The notes: generated by a model from the letters alone, not told the origin. A DNA stretch of 64,000 nucleotides from Motilibacter deserti (GCF_011250635.1 NZ_JAANNP010000001.1:92748-156747); one strand, 5' to 3'; shown: positions 47,594 through 56,593, counted from the first letter of the stretch. Numbers and translations are program-made.

Positions 47594-49129
47594 TCACCGG
47601 GTGGCCACCCCGCCGGGCGGAGCCTCCAGGGTCACCGCCGTCCAGGAGACGGCCGGCAGCGTCAGCCGCATGACCGAGCCGTCGAGACGAGCAGTCGCGT
47701 TGTCCTGGACACCGACCCTTTCCTGGTCGTCACGCAGGTTGGCGGCGTGCACGTCCGCGTCGTGCAGGCTCTGCGCCCGCACGATGCGCACGTCGCCCAG
47801 GTGCGACACTTCGACGTCCACCGCGACCTCGTCGGTGAGGCTCCGGTTCACCAGGAACACCGCCGTGGAGCCGGACTCCGCCTCGTGCGTGGCCACGGCG
47901 TCCACCACGGGCACGTCCCCGTAGCGCTCGGTGCGGTAGGTGGGGCAGTCGAGCTTGAGCTCCAGGGTCGTGCCGCGAGCCAGGGACGAGGCCTGGGCGA
48001 AGGGGAAGAACGTCGTCTGTCGCCAGGCGTCGCCACCCGGCTCGGTCATGATCGGCGCGATGACGTTCACCAGCTGCGCGAGATTGGCCGACTTCACGCG
48101 GTCGGCGTGCCTCAGCAGCGAGATCAGCAGGCTCCCGAAGACCACCGCGTCCATGACGGTGTACGCGTGCTCGAGGAGGCGTGGGGCGACGGGCCAGGTG
48201 CCGGCGTCGGTGATGCGCTCGACGTCGGTGTAGCGGGACAGGTACCACACGTTCCACTCGTCGAAGGCGATGTACATCGTCTTCGCACTGCGCTTGAGCG
48301 CTTTGACGTGGTCAGCGGTCGCGGCGACGGTCTCGATGAAGAGGTCCATCTCCACGGCGGAGGCGAGGTAGCTCCCGTAGTCGCCGTCGTAGGGCTCGAA
48401 ATAGGCGTGGCAGGAGATGAAGTCGACGACGTCGTAGGTCTCCTCGAGCACCACGCGCTCCCACTCCCCGAACGTCGGCATACCGGCGCCGGAGCTGCCA
48501 CAGACGACGAGCTCGAGGCCGGGGTCGATCTGCCGCATGGCGCGAGCCGTCTTCGACGCAAGCTCGGCGTAGCTCTCCGCGGTGCCGTATCCCAGCTGCC
48601 AGGGGTGGTCCATCTCGTTCCCCAGGCACCACATGCGGATCGCATGCGGCTCGACCGAGCCGTGCTCCGCCCGCAGGTCCGACAGCGCCGTCCCGGATCG
48701 GATGTTCGCGTACTCCAGGACGTCGAGGGCTTCCTGCACCCCGCGCGTGCCGAGGTTGACGGCATAGACCATCTCGCTCCCGACCTTCTGCAGCCACGTC
48801 GCGAACTCGTTCAGGCCGATCTCGTTGGTCTCGGTCGAGTGCCAGGCCAGGTCGAGCCGGCGTGGTCGCCGGTCCCTCGGCCCGACCCCGTCCTCCCACC
48901 GGTAGCCCGAGACGAAGCTGCCGCCGGGGTAGCGGATGGCGGTGACGCCGAGCTCACGGACGAGGGCCACGACGTCCTTGCGGTAGCCGTCCTCGTCGGC
49001 GGTGGGGTGGGTGGGCTCGTAGATGCCGTCGTACACCGCCCGGCCGAGGTGCTCCACGAAGGAGCCGAAGAGACGTGCGTTGATCTCCCCGACGACGAAG
49101 TGCGGGTCGATGGTCAGGTGTGCGCGCAT
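47594..49129 (-). CDS. GH51 alpha-L-arabinofuranosidase
   Basis: A 511-residue glycoside hydrolase removing terminal arabinofuranose from arabinoxylan or arabinan oligosaccharides. It begins INARLFGSFVEHLGRAVYDGIYEP and has RYPGGSFVSGYRWEDGVGP. The acid/base Glu172 lies in WCLGNEMDHPWQ, and the nucleophile Glu291 in IAFDEWNVWY. No signal peptide, so it acts inside the cell on imported oligosaccharides. ATG at 49129 has GAGGA 6 bases upstream. It follows the second permease gene by 36 bases, forming the end of the sugar operon. Confidence 0.94.
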   Translation of the reverse strand: MRAHLTIDPHFVVGEINARLFGSFVEHLGRAVYDGIYEPTHPTADEDGYRKDVVALVRELGVTAIRYPGGSFVSGYRWEDGVGPRDRRPRRLDLAWHSTETNEIGLNEFATWLQKVGSEMVYAVNLGTRGVQEALDVLEYANIRSGTALSDLRAEHGSVEPHAIRMWCLGNEMDHPWQLGYGTAESYAELASKTARAMRQIDPGLELVVCGSSGAGMPTFGEWERVVLEETYDVVDFISCHAYFEPYDGDYGSYLASAVEMDLFIETVAATADHVKALKRSAKTMYIAFDEWNVWYLSRYTDVERITDAGTWPVAPRLLEHAYTVMDAVVFGSLLISLLRHADRVKSANLAQLVNVIAPIMTEPGGDAWRQTTFFPFAQASSLARGTTLELKLDCPTYRTERYGDVPVVDAVATHEAESGSTAVFLVNRSLTDEVAVDVEVSHLGDVRIVRAQSLHDADVHAANLRDDQERVGVQDNATARLDGSVMRLTLPAVSWTAVTLEAPPGGVATR

Positions 49130-49165
49130 CAAGAGTCCTCGGTTGACTAGTCGAATGGCGGACTT

Positions 49166-50056
49166 CTACTTCAGGCTTCCCAAGGACAGGCCGCCCTGCC
49201 AATAGCGCTGAAGGGTGAGGAACGCGACGATCAAGGGCACGACCGAGATGAGCGAGCCGAGGATGATGATGCTCCACAGGCTCTGCCCGCCTGCGGCGCC
49301 GTAGGTCGAGGCCGTCGACTGCCAGAGCCCGATCCCGACGGTGACCGGGAAGAGCCGGTTGTCGGACAACATGGCCAGGGGCAGGAAGTAGTTGTTCCAG
49401 GAGGCCACGATCGACAGCAGCAGCACGGTGATGATGGCCGGCCGCATCAGTGGGAGCGCTATCCGCAGGAACGTCCTGAACTCCCCTGCGCCGTCCACTC
49501 GCGCGGCGTCCAGCAGCTCGTCGGGCACCGCGTCCCGCGCGTAGACGTGCATCAGGTAGACCCCGAACGGGTTCAGCCAGGTGGGGAGGATCACCGCCCA
49601 GACCGTGTTCGTCAGGTCGATCTTCGCGAACAGGATGAAGGTCGGGATGACCAGCGCGGTCGTGGGCACCATCACGGCGCCGAGCAGGATGGCGAACGCG
49701 AGCCGACGGCCCGCGAAACGGTACTTGGCGAAGCCGTAGCCCGCGAGCACGGCCAGGACCGTCGCGCCGACTCCACCGGCGACGGCGTAGAGCGCCGAGT
49801 TGAGCAGCCACCGCCGGTAGATCCCACCCCCGTAGGTGAACAACTGTCGGAAGTTCTCCCCGTAGTCGATGTCGTCGGAGAACCAGAGCGCATTGCCGCC
49901 ACCGAACAGCCCGGCCGAGCTCTTGGAGCTGTTGACGATCAGCCACCAGAACGGCACCAGGAAGTAGACGACGAGGAAGGCCAGAAGGACGTGCAGCGGG
50001 AGGTACCGCGGTCTCCTGGGGGTGCGTGAACCCCGCTGAGTGACGCCGCTGCTCAT
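49166..50056 (-). CDS. Carbohydrate ABC transporter permease (MalG-type)
   Basis: A 296-residue CUT1-family permease with six membrane helices. The EAA loop, which docks the ATPase, is PDELLDAARVDGAGEFRTFLRIALPLMRPA (about residues 185-215). The N-terminus (HVLLAFLVVYFLVPFWWLIVNSSKS) and C-terminal LQRYWQGGLSLGSLK are typical of MalG/UgpE proteins. The ATG overlaps the stop of the preceding permease (ATGA). No ATPase gene is in the locus, so a shared MsiK-like ATPase is presumed. Confidence 0.93.
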   Translation of the reverse strand: MSSGVTQRGSRTPRRPRYLPLHVLLAFLVVYFLVPFWWLIVNSSKSSAGLFGGGNALWFSDDIDYGENFRQLFTYGGGIYRRWLLNSALYAVAGGVGATVLAVLAGYGFAKYRFAGRRLAFAILLGAVMVPTTALVIPTFILFAKIDLTNTVWAVILPTWLNPFGVYLMHVYARDAVPDELLDAARVDGAGEFRTFLRIALPLMRPAIITVLLLSIVASWNNYFLPLAMLSDNRLFPVTVGIGLWQSTASTYGAAGGQSLWSIIILGSLISVVPLIVAFLTLQRYWQGGLSLGSLK

Positions 50057-50997
50057 GAGAGGAAGCTCCCTCGCTTGCGGGTGGCAAACAGGAAGAGGTA
50101 GACGCAGACGAACACGACGGCGCCGAGCGAGAAGGAGATCGCCGAGCCGTAGTTGTAGTTGGCCAGGTTGAAGGCCTGCTCGTAGGCGTACATGTTCGGG
50201 GTGAAGTCCTCCGGGAGGGCGCCGGCGGCGAGCGGCTGGAGGATCTTGGGCTCGTTGAAGAACTGCAGGGTCCCGATGAGCGCGAACACCAGGATCAGCA
50301 GCAGGGCAGGGGCCACGAGCGGGATCTTGATCCGCAGCGCGATCTGCCATTGGGACGCCCCGTCCATGCGCGCGGCCTCGTACAAGGAGGGATCGATGCC
50401 CTGGAGGGCGGCGAACAGGATGATCATGTAGTAGCCGGCCCACTGCCAGGTCACGACGTTGAACAGTCCCCAGAAGATGAGCTTCGAGCCCAGGAAGTCC
50501 GGCGCATCGGCCCCGACCAGAGAGGAGATGTCGGCGAGCGGGCCGAAGTTCTTGCTGTAGAGGAATCCCCACATCAATGCTCCGATGACCGCCGGGATTG
50601 CATACGGCATGAAGATCATCAGTCGTGAGAATCTGGCGAAACGATTGACCATCAGGTCGAGCATGAGCGCGACAGCGAGCGAGATGGCCATCTGGACCGG
50701 GATGAGGACGAGCGAGAAGCGGATGACGAACGAGACGCCTTCGCGGAACGAGGGGTCGTTGAAGGCTTTGACGTAGTTGTCGAACCAGACGAGCCGGGTG
50801 CCGCCGATCAGCGCCCTGCGGAAGAGGCTCAGGTAGAGGGCGTACCCGAGGGGCAGGATCAGCATCGTCACGAAGACGATCCCGAACGGCGCGACGAACA
50901 GCCAGCCGGCGAGGTTCTTGCGCCTGGCGGGGGCACGGCGGCGCGCGGCACGCACCGGGTGCGCGGTGCTCGTGGAGGGGGTGAGCGAGAGGGTCAT
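50053..50997 (-). CDS. Carbohydrate ABC transporter permease (MalF-type)
   Basis: A 314-residue CUT1-family permease with six membrane helices, starting after a basic cytoplasmic tail (AARRRAPARRKNLAGWLFVAPFGIVFVTMLILPLGYALYLSLF). The EAA loop is IDPSLYEAARMDGASQWQIALRIKIPLVAPA. It pairs with the downstream MalG-type permease through an ATGA overlap and with the upstream binding protein, 77 bases away. Substrate is inferred as arabino- or xylo-oligosaccharides from the GH51 gene. Confidence 0.93.
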   Translation of the reverse strand: MTLSLTPSTSTAHPVRAARRRAPARRKNLAGWLFVAPFGIVFVTMLILPLGYALYLSLFRRALIGGTRLVWFDNYVKAFNDPSFREGVSFVIRFSLVLIPVQMAISLAVALMLDLMVNRFARFSRLMIFMPYAIPAVIGALMWGFLYSKNFGPLADISSLVGADAPDFLGSKLIFWGLFNVVTWQWAGYYMIILFAALQGIDPSLYEAARMDGASQWQIALRIKIPLVAPALLLILVFALIGTLQFFNEPKILQPLAAGALPEDFTPNMYAYEQAFNLANYNYGSAISFSLGAVVFVCVYLFLFATRKRGSFLS

Positions 50998-51074
50998 CGT
51001 GATCTCCAGGTCTGGCAGATACGACGGCTGGCCGACCCGTGGCTCTCGGACCGGCCAGCCGTGGGGTCACCTCG

Positions 51075-52475
51075 TCACTGCACGGTGAAGCCTTGCTCCT
51101 TGGCGTAGCCCTCGACGTCCTTCTGCAGCGCGTCCGCAGCCTCGGAACCGCTCGCCTTGCCCTCGTTGATGGCGGCGATCTGCTTGGTGAAGGCGGTGTA
51201 GAAGTACTGGCCGATCGGGGTGTAGGTCATGCCCTGGTAGCCGTTCGCCGCAGGCACGTAGACCTCCTTGTTCGCCTGCTGGCCGTTGAAGAACGGGACC
51301 TTGTAGTCAATGAAGGCCGGGTCGTTCAGCACCTTGAGGCTCAGCGGGAAGATGATCTGGTTCTTCCAGCCCTCCTCGAGGGACGCGTCGTCGGCGTACA
51401 CCCCGAAAGCGACCTTGGCCGCCAGCTCGGGGTTGTCGGCCTGCTTGGTCACGGAGAACGCCGAGCCGCCCCAGTTGACCTGCACCGGGTTGCTGGGGTC
51501 CCACTGCGGCAGCGGAGCCGTCGCCCACACGCCCTTGTCGTCGCCCGTGCCGACGCCGGCGCCCTGGAGGTATCCGGGAGCCCATGCGGCGGAGAGGTAC
51601 GTCGCGTAGTCGCCGCCGATGACCCCGGAGATGTACTCGGGCGTGAACTGGTCCTGCTTGCCGACCAGGCCCTTGGACGTCAGGCCGGCCCAGTAGTCCA
51701 GCACCTGCTTGACAGCCTCGCTGTCGAGGTCGATGCCGATCGTGCCGCCGTCCGAGGGCGAGTAGTTGAATGGCTGAGCACCGTTCTGGTACAGCAGGGC
51801 CGTCACGTAGGCCGGCTGGTTGGCCGGGAAGTCACCGAAGAGCGGGCCACCGGCGTCCTTGACCTTCTGGGCCGCGGCTTCGTACTCGTCCCAGGTCTTG
51901 GGCGGCGTGATCCCGTACTTGTCGAAGACGTCCTTGCGGTAGATCATCCCCATCGGGCCGCCGTCCACGGGGGCGCCGAAGACGCCGTCACCCACCGAGA
52001 CGTCCTTCCATGCGCCGTCGCTGAAGTTGGCCTTGACGTCCTCGTAGCCGAGGCCTTTGAGGTCGACCAGCGCGTCCTGGACCTGGAAGGTCGGGATCCG
52101 GTCGGCCTCGAGCATGACGACGTCGGGAGCCCCCGATCCCGCGGAGACGGCCGTCTGGAACTTCTCGTACTCGTCCGGGCCGGCCCCTGCGTTCGTCCAG
52201 CAGATCTGGACGTCGTCATTCTGGCTGTTGAAGTTGTCGACGACCTTCTCCATGTTCGGGTACCACGCCCACATGGTGACGACCGGAGCCTGCTCGTTGC
52301 GGACCTTGTTCGTGCAGTTGGCCGCCTTGCCGCCGCCGCCCCCACCGGCGCCGGCACTGGCCGTGCCGGCCCCATCGGCAGCGGAGTCGTCATCGCCACC
52401 TCCGCACCCCGAGAGCATGGCAACGAGCGCGAAGCACGCTGCGGCTGAAGCAGCAATGGCTGATCTCGTCTTCAT
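51075..52475 (-). CDS. Sugar ABC transporter substrate-binding lipoprotein
   Basis: A 466-residue extracellular solute-binding protein. The signal peptide ends in the lipobox LSGC (Cys24), so it is anchored to the membrane as a lipoprotein. A flexible Gly/Ala linker follows, then VVTMWAWYPNMEKVVDNFNSQND, PDVVMLEADRIPTFQVQDALVDL and the usual type 1 binding-protein fold (KTWDEYEAAAQKVKDAGG). ATG at 52475 has AAGGG 5 bases upstream. Its promoter carries a LacI operator over the -10 box. It is first in the operon binding protein-permease-permease-GH51. Confidence 0.93.
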   Translation of the reverse strand: MKTRSAIAASAAACFALVAMLSGCGGGDDDSAADGAGTASAGAGGGGGGKAANCTNKVRNEQAPVVTMWAWYPNMEKVVDNFNSQNDDVQICWTNAGAGPDEYEKFQTAVSAGSGAPDVVMLEADRIPTFQVQDALVDLKGLGYEDVKANFSDGAWKDVSVGDGVFGAPVDGGPMGMIYRKDVFDKYGITPPKTWDEYEAAAQKVKDAGGPLFGDFPANQPAYVTALLYQNGAQPFNYSPSDGGTIGIDLDSEAVKQVLDYWAGLTSKGLVGKQDQFTPEYISGVIGGDYATYLSAAWAPGYLQGAGVGTGDDKGVWATAPLPQWDPSNPVQVNWGGSAFSVTKQADNPELAAKVAFGVYADDASLEEGWKNQIIFPLSLKVLNDPAFIDYKVPFFNGQQANKEVYVPAANGYQGMTYTPIGQYFYTAFTKQIAAINEGKASGSEAADALQKDVEGYAKEQGFTVQ

Positions 52476-52580
52476 TGGGCCTTCCCTTCCGGTGCGGGAC
52501 GTCTTCGTCGATGCAGGCGGACCGCTGCGATCGAGCCGGACGACCTTCACCCGCCCGACGAGACCTGCAGTTGCGCAGCA

Positions 52581-52609
52581 TTTTCAACGTTGTAGAAGGG
52601 AACTGTCAA
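52581..52609 (-). promoter_or_regulatory. Promoter of sugar operon with LacI operator
   Basis: Minus strand: TTGACA (52609-52604), 17 bases, TGAAAA (52586-52581). The plus-strand sequence TTTTCAACGTTGTAGA (52581-52596) covers the -10 and matches the two esterase operators at 14 of 16 positions to TTTACAACGTTGTAAA. Repression by blocking RNA polymerase is inferred. Confidence 0.7.
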
Positions 52610-52704
52610 GAGCTCGATATATGATAGTTATCGACGTCGCGCCGACGCTTCGGAAGAAGGCGCGGTCATGCGTTCGGGATGCCGCGCACCAACGGTCGGG
52701 CCGG

Positions 52705-52710
52705 TAGGAT
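52705..52710 (+). promoter_or_regulatory. Possible -10 box of lacI-type gene (TAGGAT)
   Basis: TAGGAT 43 bases before the regulator ATG. A second candidate, TATGAT (52620-52625), lies in the AT-rich part of the same intergenic region. Confidence 0.35.
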
Positions 52711-52753
52711 CCGACAATAACGCGGCGAGCATCAGGAAAAGCAGGGAGGGCCG

Positions 52754-53824
52754 ATGGGCGCGACCATGCACGACGTCGCACTGATTGCGGGCGTCTCGGT
52801 CAAGACGGTCTCGAACGTCATCAACGACTACCCGCACGTGCGGCCGGTGACCCGCAACCGCGTGCTCGCGGCGATCGCGGAGCTGGGCTACCGGCCCAAC
52901 CTCACCGCCCGAGGGCTGCGCTCGGGCAAGACCGGCATCATCGGCCTCGCGGTGCCGGAGTTGCGGGAGAACTACTTCGCCGAGCTCGCCGACTCCGTCA
53001 TCCGGGCGGCCGAGAAGCACGGGCTCGGCGTGCTCGTCGAGCAGACCAACGGGGACCGCGACACCGAGCGGCTGGTGATCTCCGGGGCCCGGATGCACTT
53101 CACCGACGGGATCCTGTTCAGCCCCGTCGGCATGGGCCAGGCGGACGCCCCCCTGCTCGACGTCCCCTTCCCGCTCGTGCTGCTGGGCGAGCGGATCTTC
53201 AACGGCCCCACGGACCACGTCACCATGCACAACGTGTCCTCGGCCGTCGCCACGGTCGAGCACCTGCTGTCGATCGGCCGCCGGCGCATCGCCCTGGTGG
53301 GGGCGGAGGGGGACGACGACTCCGACGCCAGCTCGTGGAGCCTGCGGACCCGCGGGTACCGCCGCGCCCTCGACCAGGCCGGGATCCCCGGCAACGAGCG
53401 CCTCGTCCGGCGCACCTCGCACTGGAACCGCGCGGGAGGCGCGGCGGCCATCCACGAGATGGTCGCCGAGGGCCAGGAGTTCGACGCCGTGTTCGCCCTC
53501 AACGACGCCCTCGCCCTCGGCGTGCTGCGCGGGCTCCAGGAGGTGGGGCTGCGGGTGCCGGAGGACGTCGCCGTGGTGGGCTTCGACAACGTCGACGAGA
53601 GCCAGTACGCCGTCCCCTCCCTCACCACGGTCGACCCCGGCCGCGAGGAGATCGCGGCGACGGCCGTCGAGCTGTTGGTCGAGCGGATCAACGAGAAGGG
53701 TGTGAAGGCCCCGCCCCGGACCGTCAAGGCGGACTTTCACATCGTGTCCCGCGAGTCGACCGGCGCCGGGCCGGTCCCGTCTCCGCTCGTAGCTGCCACA
53801 CCCCGGGTCGAGCTGCCCACCTGA
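52754..53824 (+). CDS. LacI-family transcriptional regulator
   Basis: A 356-residue LacI-type repressor. The N-terminal helix-turn-helix is TMHDVALIAGVSVKTVSNVINDYPHVRPVTRNRVLAAIAELGYRPN, then the hinge helix LTARGLRSGKTGIIGL. The periplasmic-binding-protein-like sensor domain contains FDAVFALNDALALGVLRGLQEVGLRVPEDVAVVGFDN and VPSLTTVDP. It is divergent from the sugar operon and convergent with the esterase, and both carry the same palindrome. GGGAGG lies 5-6 bases before the ATG. Inducer probably an arabinose- or xylose-containing sugar. Confidence 0.93.
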   Translation: MGATMHDVALIAGVSVKTVSNVINDYPHVRPVTRNRVLAAIAELGYRPNLTARGLRSGKTGIIGLAVPELRENYFAELADSVIRAAEKHGLGVLVEQTNGDRDTERLVISGARMHFTDGILFSPVGMGQADAPLLDVPFPLVLLGERIFNGPTDHVTMHNVSSAVATVEHLLSIGRRRIALVGAEGDDDSDASSWSLRTRGYRRALDQAGIPGNERLVRRTSHWNRAGGAAAIHEMVAEGQEFDAVFALNDALALGVLRGLQEVGLRVPEDVAVVGFDNVDESQYAVPSLTTVDPGREEIAATAVELLVERINEKGVKAPPRTVKADFHIVSRESTGAGPVPSPLVAATPRVELPT

Positions 53825-53931
53825 GCTTCGCCGCCTCTCGCCGACGCTCCCGCTGGTGTCCGGTCGTGCCGGAGCCGGGGCGTGCCGCCGGCGGGGACGA
53901 GCCCGCCGGCGGCACGCGTTGCTCGGGACGG

Positions 53932-55440
53932 TCAGAGCCAGAAGGACAGACTGGAGATCATCTTCTGCGCGCCCGCCATGAGGGCGGCGGCCTGCGCGTC
54001 GGTCAGCTGGCGGCCGTCGTGGAGCGCGTCCACCTCGTCGACGAAGCCCTGCAGGAGCGCGACCGTCTGCTCGGACTTATCGCGGGAGAGGGCCTGGTCC
54101 ACCTTGCGCAGCTGCGTGCTGAGGTCCCGCTTCTCGCGCCGGTCCAGGCCCGTGGCGCCGACGGCCGTGTCCAGCGCGGCGATCTTGTCGGCCATGAAGG
54201 CATGGGGCTGCCAGAGGTAGTCGCGGGCGAAGATGGTGAACAGCTGGTTCCAGGCGTTGAAGTCGTGGGCGCCGGCGACCACTTCGTTCTCCACGAAAGC
54301 GGTAGCGTCCAAGGCGGTCACGGTGTTGGCGTTGGGCAGGCCAAAGTCCCAGCGCCCGCCGCCGTAGAGGATGTAGGGCTTGTCCACGTCCGGCGTCGTG
54401 GCCCGCACGGACGCACCGCCGCTCCACGGGCCCCAATAGCCGAACTTCGTGGCGTCGAAGTTGATGAGGTTCTGCGTGACGGCGGAGCCGGCCGACAGGC
54501 CCGCGAAGGCACGGTCGATGGCGCGCGTCGAGACGTTGTAGTTGCTCTCGACGAAGGGGATCACGACGTTGCGCAGGTTCGGGTAGCCCTGGTTGGCCGC
54601 GCCCAGGTAGTTGGTGTTGGTGGTGATGACGACGGCTTCCTCGGTGGCGCGGTCCGCCAGCAGGTTGTCCATGATCGTCGGGACGTCGCCCATGGTCATC
54701 CAGTCGGACTGGTCCTGGCCGCCGCCGTGCTGCATGTAGATCGTCTTGTACGGCTTGCCCCGCTGGGCGCGGTAATCCGGCGGGAGGTAGACGCCGATCG
54801 TGCGGGTGGCCGTCCCGATCTGCAGGGGGACGTAGCTCCAACTGCCGTGCTTGATGTCCGGTCGAGGGTTCTCGATCGTCCGCGCGGCGAGCGGCGCATA
54901 GTTCTGCTTCACCGGGTCGTACGGCACGTTCACCATGTTGAAGGCGCGTCGAGCGGTGCCGGTGAGCCCGTCGGGGGCGAAGCGGGGCGAGTTGGCCGGG
55001 TCGGCCACCCACAGGCTCGTGTCGTTGTTGACGTAGAACCAGTACTGGTTGGCGCCCGCAGCCAACGGCACCTCCGTCACCCAGTAGCCGTCGCCGGCAT
55101 TGGTCATCTGCACGTTGTAGGCGCCGCCGCCCCTCATGAGCCCGGGCTTGTACTGCTGCGGCTGATAGACCGTCGGGTCGCTCGGGTCGGCCCAGTTCCT
55201 CAGCAGGATGTCGGCCACGAAGCGCACGCTCGTGGCGGTCGGGTTGTAGTAGACGAAGCGAGCGGTGTAGCCGGTCGGCGAACTCGGGTCCGCGAACACC
55301 CTCGGGCCCGGCGTCTCCGCCGCCTCAGCCGACATCGTCGACTGACTGAGGCCCATCGCGGCGCTCATCGCCAGTGCTGCAACCAGCGCGGAGAGCCGCC
55401 GGAGACGCCCACCTGTCCGCTGTCCCGTCACTTGCAACAC
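53932..55440 (-). CDS. Secreted esterase (CE1/feruloyl-esterase type) with helical C-terminal domain
   Basis: A roughly 502-residue exported esterase. The signal peptide is LSALVAALAMSAAMGLSQSTMSAEA. Residues about 40-150 form a beta-sandwich (Ig/CBM48-like; VFADPSSPTGYTARFVYYNPTATSVRFVAD). The alpha/beta-hydrolase domain has PYKTIYMQHGGGQD, the nucleophile Ser316 in AFAGLSAGS, and His in VAGAHDFNAWNQLF. About 85 C-terminal residues are a helical FIMAH-like module. It probably removes ferulate or acetate from arabinoxylan outside the cell. Start: GTG codons at 55449, 55446 and 55440 compete; AAGGA is 9 bases before 55440. Two LacI operators overlap its promoter. Confidence 0.85.
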   Translation of the reverse strand: MLQVTGQRTGGRLRRLSALVAALAMSAAMGLSQSTMSAEAAETPGPRVFADPSSPTGYTARFVYYNPTATSVRFVADILLRNWADPSDPTVYQPQQYKPGLMRGGGAYNVQMTNAGDGYWVTEVPLAAGANQYWFYVNNDTSLWVADPANSPRFAPDGLTGTARRAFNMVNVPYDPVKQNYAPLAARTIENPRPDIKHGSWSYVPLQIGTATRTIGVYLPPDYRAQRGKPYKTIYMQHGGGQDQSDWMTMGDVPTIMDNLLADRATEEAVVITTNTNYLGAANQGYPNLRNVVIPFVESNYNVSTRAIDRAFAGLSAGSAVTQNLINFDATKFGYWGPWSGGASVRATTPDVDKPYILYGGGRWDFGLPNANTVTALDATAFVENEVVAGAHDFNAWNQLFTIFARDYLWQPHAFMADKIAALDTAVGATGLDRREKRDLSTQLRKVDQALSRDKSEQTVALLQGFVDEVDALHDGRQLTDAQAAALMAGAQKMISSLSFWL

Positions 55441-55499
55441 AGTCACCACTCCTTCGGCTGGAACGACGTCGAGCGCCGGGGCGGCGGCCCGCGGTCGCC

Positions 55500-55528
55500 A
55501 ACGTAGTCCGGGTTTACAACGTCGTAAA
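55500..55528 (-). promoter_or_regulatory. Esterase promoter overlapping operator 1
   Basis: Minus strand: TTTACG (55528-55523), 17 bases, TACGTT (55505-55500). The -35 element is part of LacI operator 1. Confidence 0.5.
55513..55528. promoter_or_regulatory. LacI-type operator 1 (TTTACAACGTCGTAAA)
   Basis: Arms TTTAC/GTAAA around ACGT. It is the exact reverse complement of operator 2, 22 bases away centre to centre. Confidence 0.75.
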
Positions 55529-55534
55529 GAGTCT

Positions 55535-55550
55535 TTTACGACGTTGTAAA
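55535..55550. promoter_or_regulatory. LacI-type operator 2 (TTTACGACGTTGTAAA)
   Basis: Exact inverted copy of operator 1, two helical turns upstream, extended by one T/A pair on each side. The remainder of the 319-base gap (55551-55759) shows only a short palindrome ATAGCGCTAT and no gene. Confidence 0.75.
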
Positions 55551-55759
55551 AGATCTTGTCCCATAGCGCTATCGGCGCAGCAGTGAAGAGCGACAGAAGG
55601 CGCTGCGCCGTGCGGGCCGCGGCGTCGCCTCACACCCGAGGGCGCAATCGTTGCCGCCCGCAGCGAGCGTGCCGACGGGCCGACGCAATGCAGCCGGGAT
55701 GCTGTCCGAGAGCGCCTTTGTCCCGTCGGCCTTGACGGCTGGGCTGCCATGATCGGCAC

Positions 55760-56593
55760 ATGCCCCGAGTCGACAGCGCCTCCCGCATGATCCATGCCCC
55801 CCAACACGACGTGTACGCCGCGCTGGTGGATCCCGCGCTCCTCGTCCGATGGCTGCCACCGCACGGCATGACCGGTCGCTTCGAGCACTTCGACGCACGG
55901 GCGGGCGGCTCGTACCGGCTCGTCCTCACCTATTCGACGACCCCGTCGACGGGCGGAAAGACGACGTCCGACTCCGACGTCGTGCACGCCCGCTTCCTCG
56001 CGCTCGAGCCCCCCGAGCGTGTCGTCCAGGCCGTCGACTTCGAGTCAGCGGACGAAGCGTTCGCCGGCACCATGCGCATGACGTGGGAGCTGCGCGCGAG
56101 CAGCGGGGCGACCCTCGTGGCGATCCGCGCCGAGGACGTGCCTGCCGGCATCACCCCCGAGGACCACGCCGCAGGCATGCAGGCCTCGCTCGCGAACCTC
56201 GCCCGCCTGCTGGAGGAGCAGGCCCCCGCGAGGCTGGCCGTCGCCGACAAGCGCAACGTGCACGACGTCCTCGACGGCGTGGCAGAGCTGTGGTCCCCGC
56301 ACGTCGTGGGCGAGGTCAACGACTACGACGTCAAGGCCGCGAACGTGGAGGGCGACTACGCCGAGCACGTCCACGAGGACACCGACGAGGTCTTCCTGGT
56401 GCTGACCGGGCGGCTGCACCTGGACCTGCCGGACCGCACGGTCAGCCTCGGCCCCATGGACGTCTTCACCGTGCCCCGGGGCGTACGCCACCGGCCCCGC
56501 GCGGAGCCGGGCACCCGCATCGTGAACGTCGAGCCACGCGGCACGACGCAGGACGGGACCGCGACGGGCACCACCGGCCATCGGCTCGGCTGA
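55760..56593 (+). CDS. AHSA1/SRPBCC domain fused to a cupin
   Basis: A 277-residue two-domain protein. Residues 1-155 are an AHSA1-type START-like domain (RMIHAPQHDVYAALVDPALLVRWLPPHGMTGRFEHFDARAGGSYRLVLTY, then MQASLANLARLLEE). Residues about 165-260 are a cupin (HVHEDTDEVFLVLTGRLHLDLPDRTVSLGPMDVFTVPRGVRHRPRAEPG) with metal-ligand His and Glu residues. Each half resembles free-standing ligand- or stress-related proteins, and the fusion suggests joint handling of a hydrophobic ligand. Function unknown. CATGAT ends 6 bases before the ATG, a weak leaderless-type box; no Shine-Dalgarno. Confidence 0.85.
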   Translation: MPRVDSASRMIHAPQHDVYAALVDPALLVRWLPPHGMTGRFEHFDARAGGSYRLVLTYSTTPSTGGKTTSDSDVVHARFLALEPPERVVQAVDFESADEAFAGTMRMTWELRASSGATLVAIRAEDVPAGITPEDHAAGMQASLANLARLLEEQAPARLAVADKRNVHDVLDGVAELWSPHVVGEVNDYDVKAANVEGDYAEHVHEDTDEVFLVLTGRLHLDLPDRTVSLGPMDVFTVPRGVRHRPRAEPGTRIVNVEPRGTTQDGTATGTTGHRLG

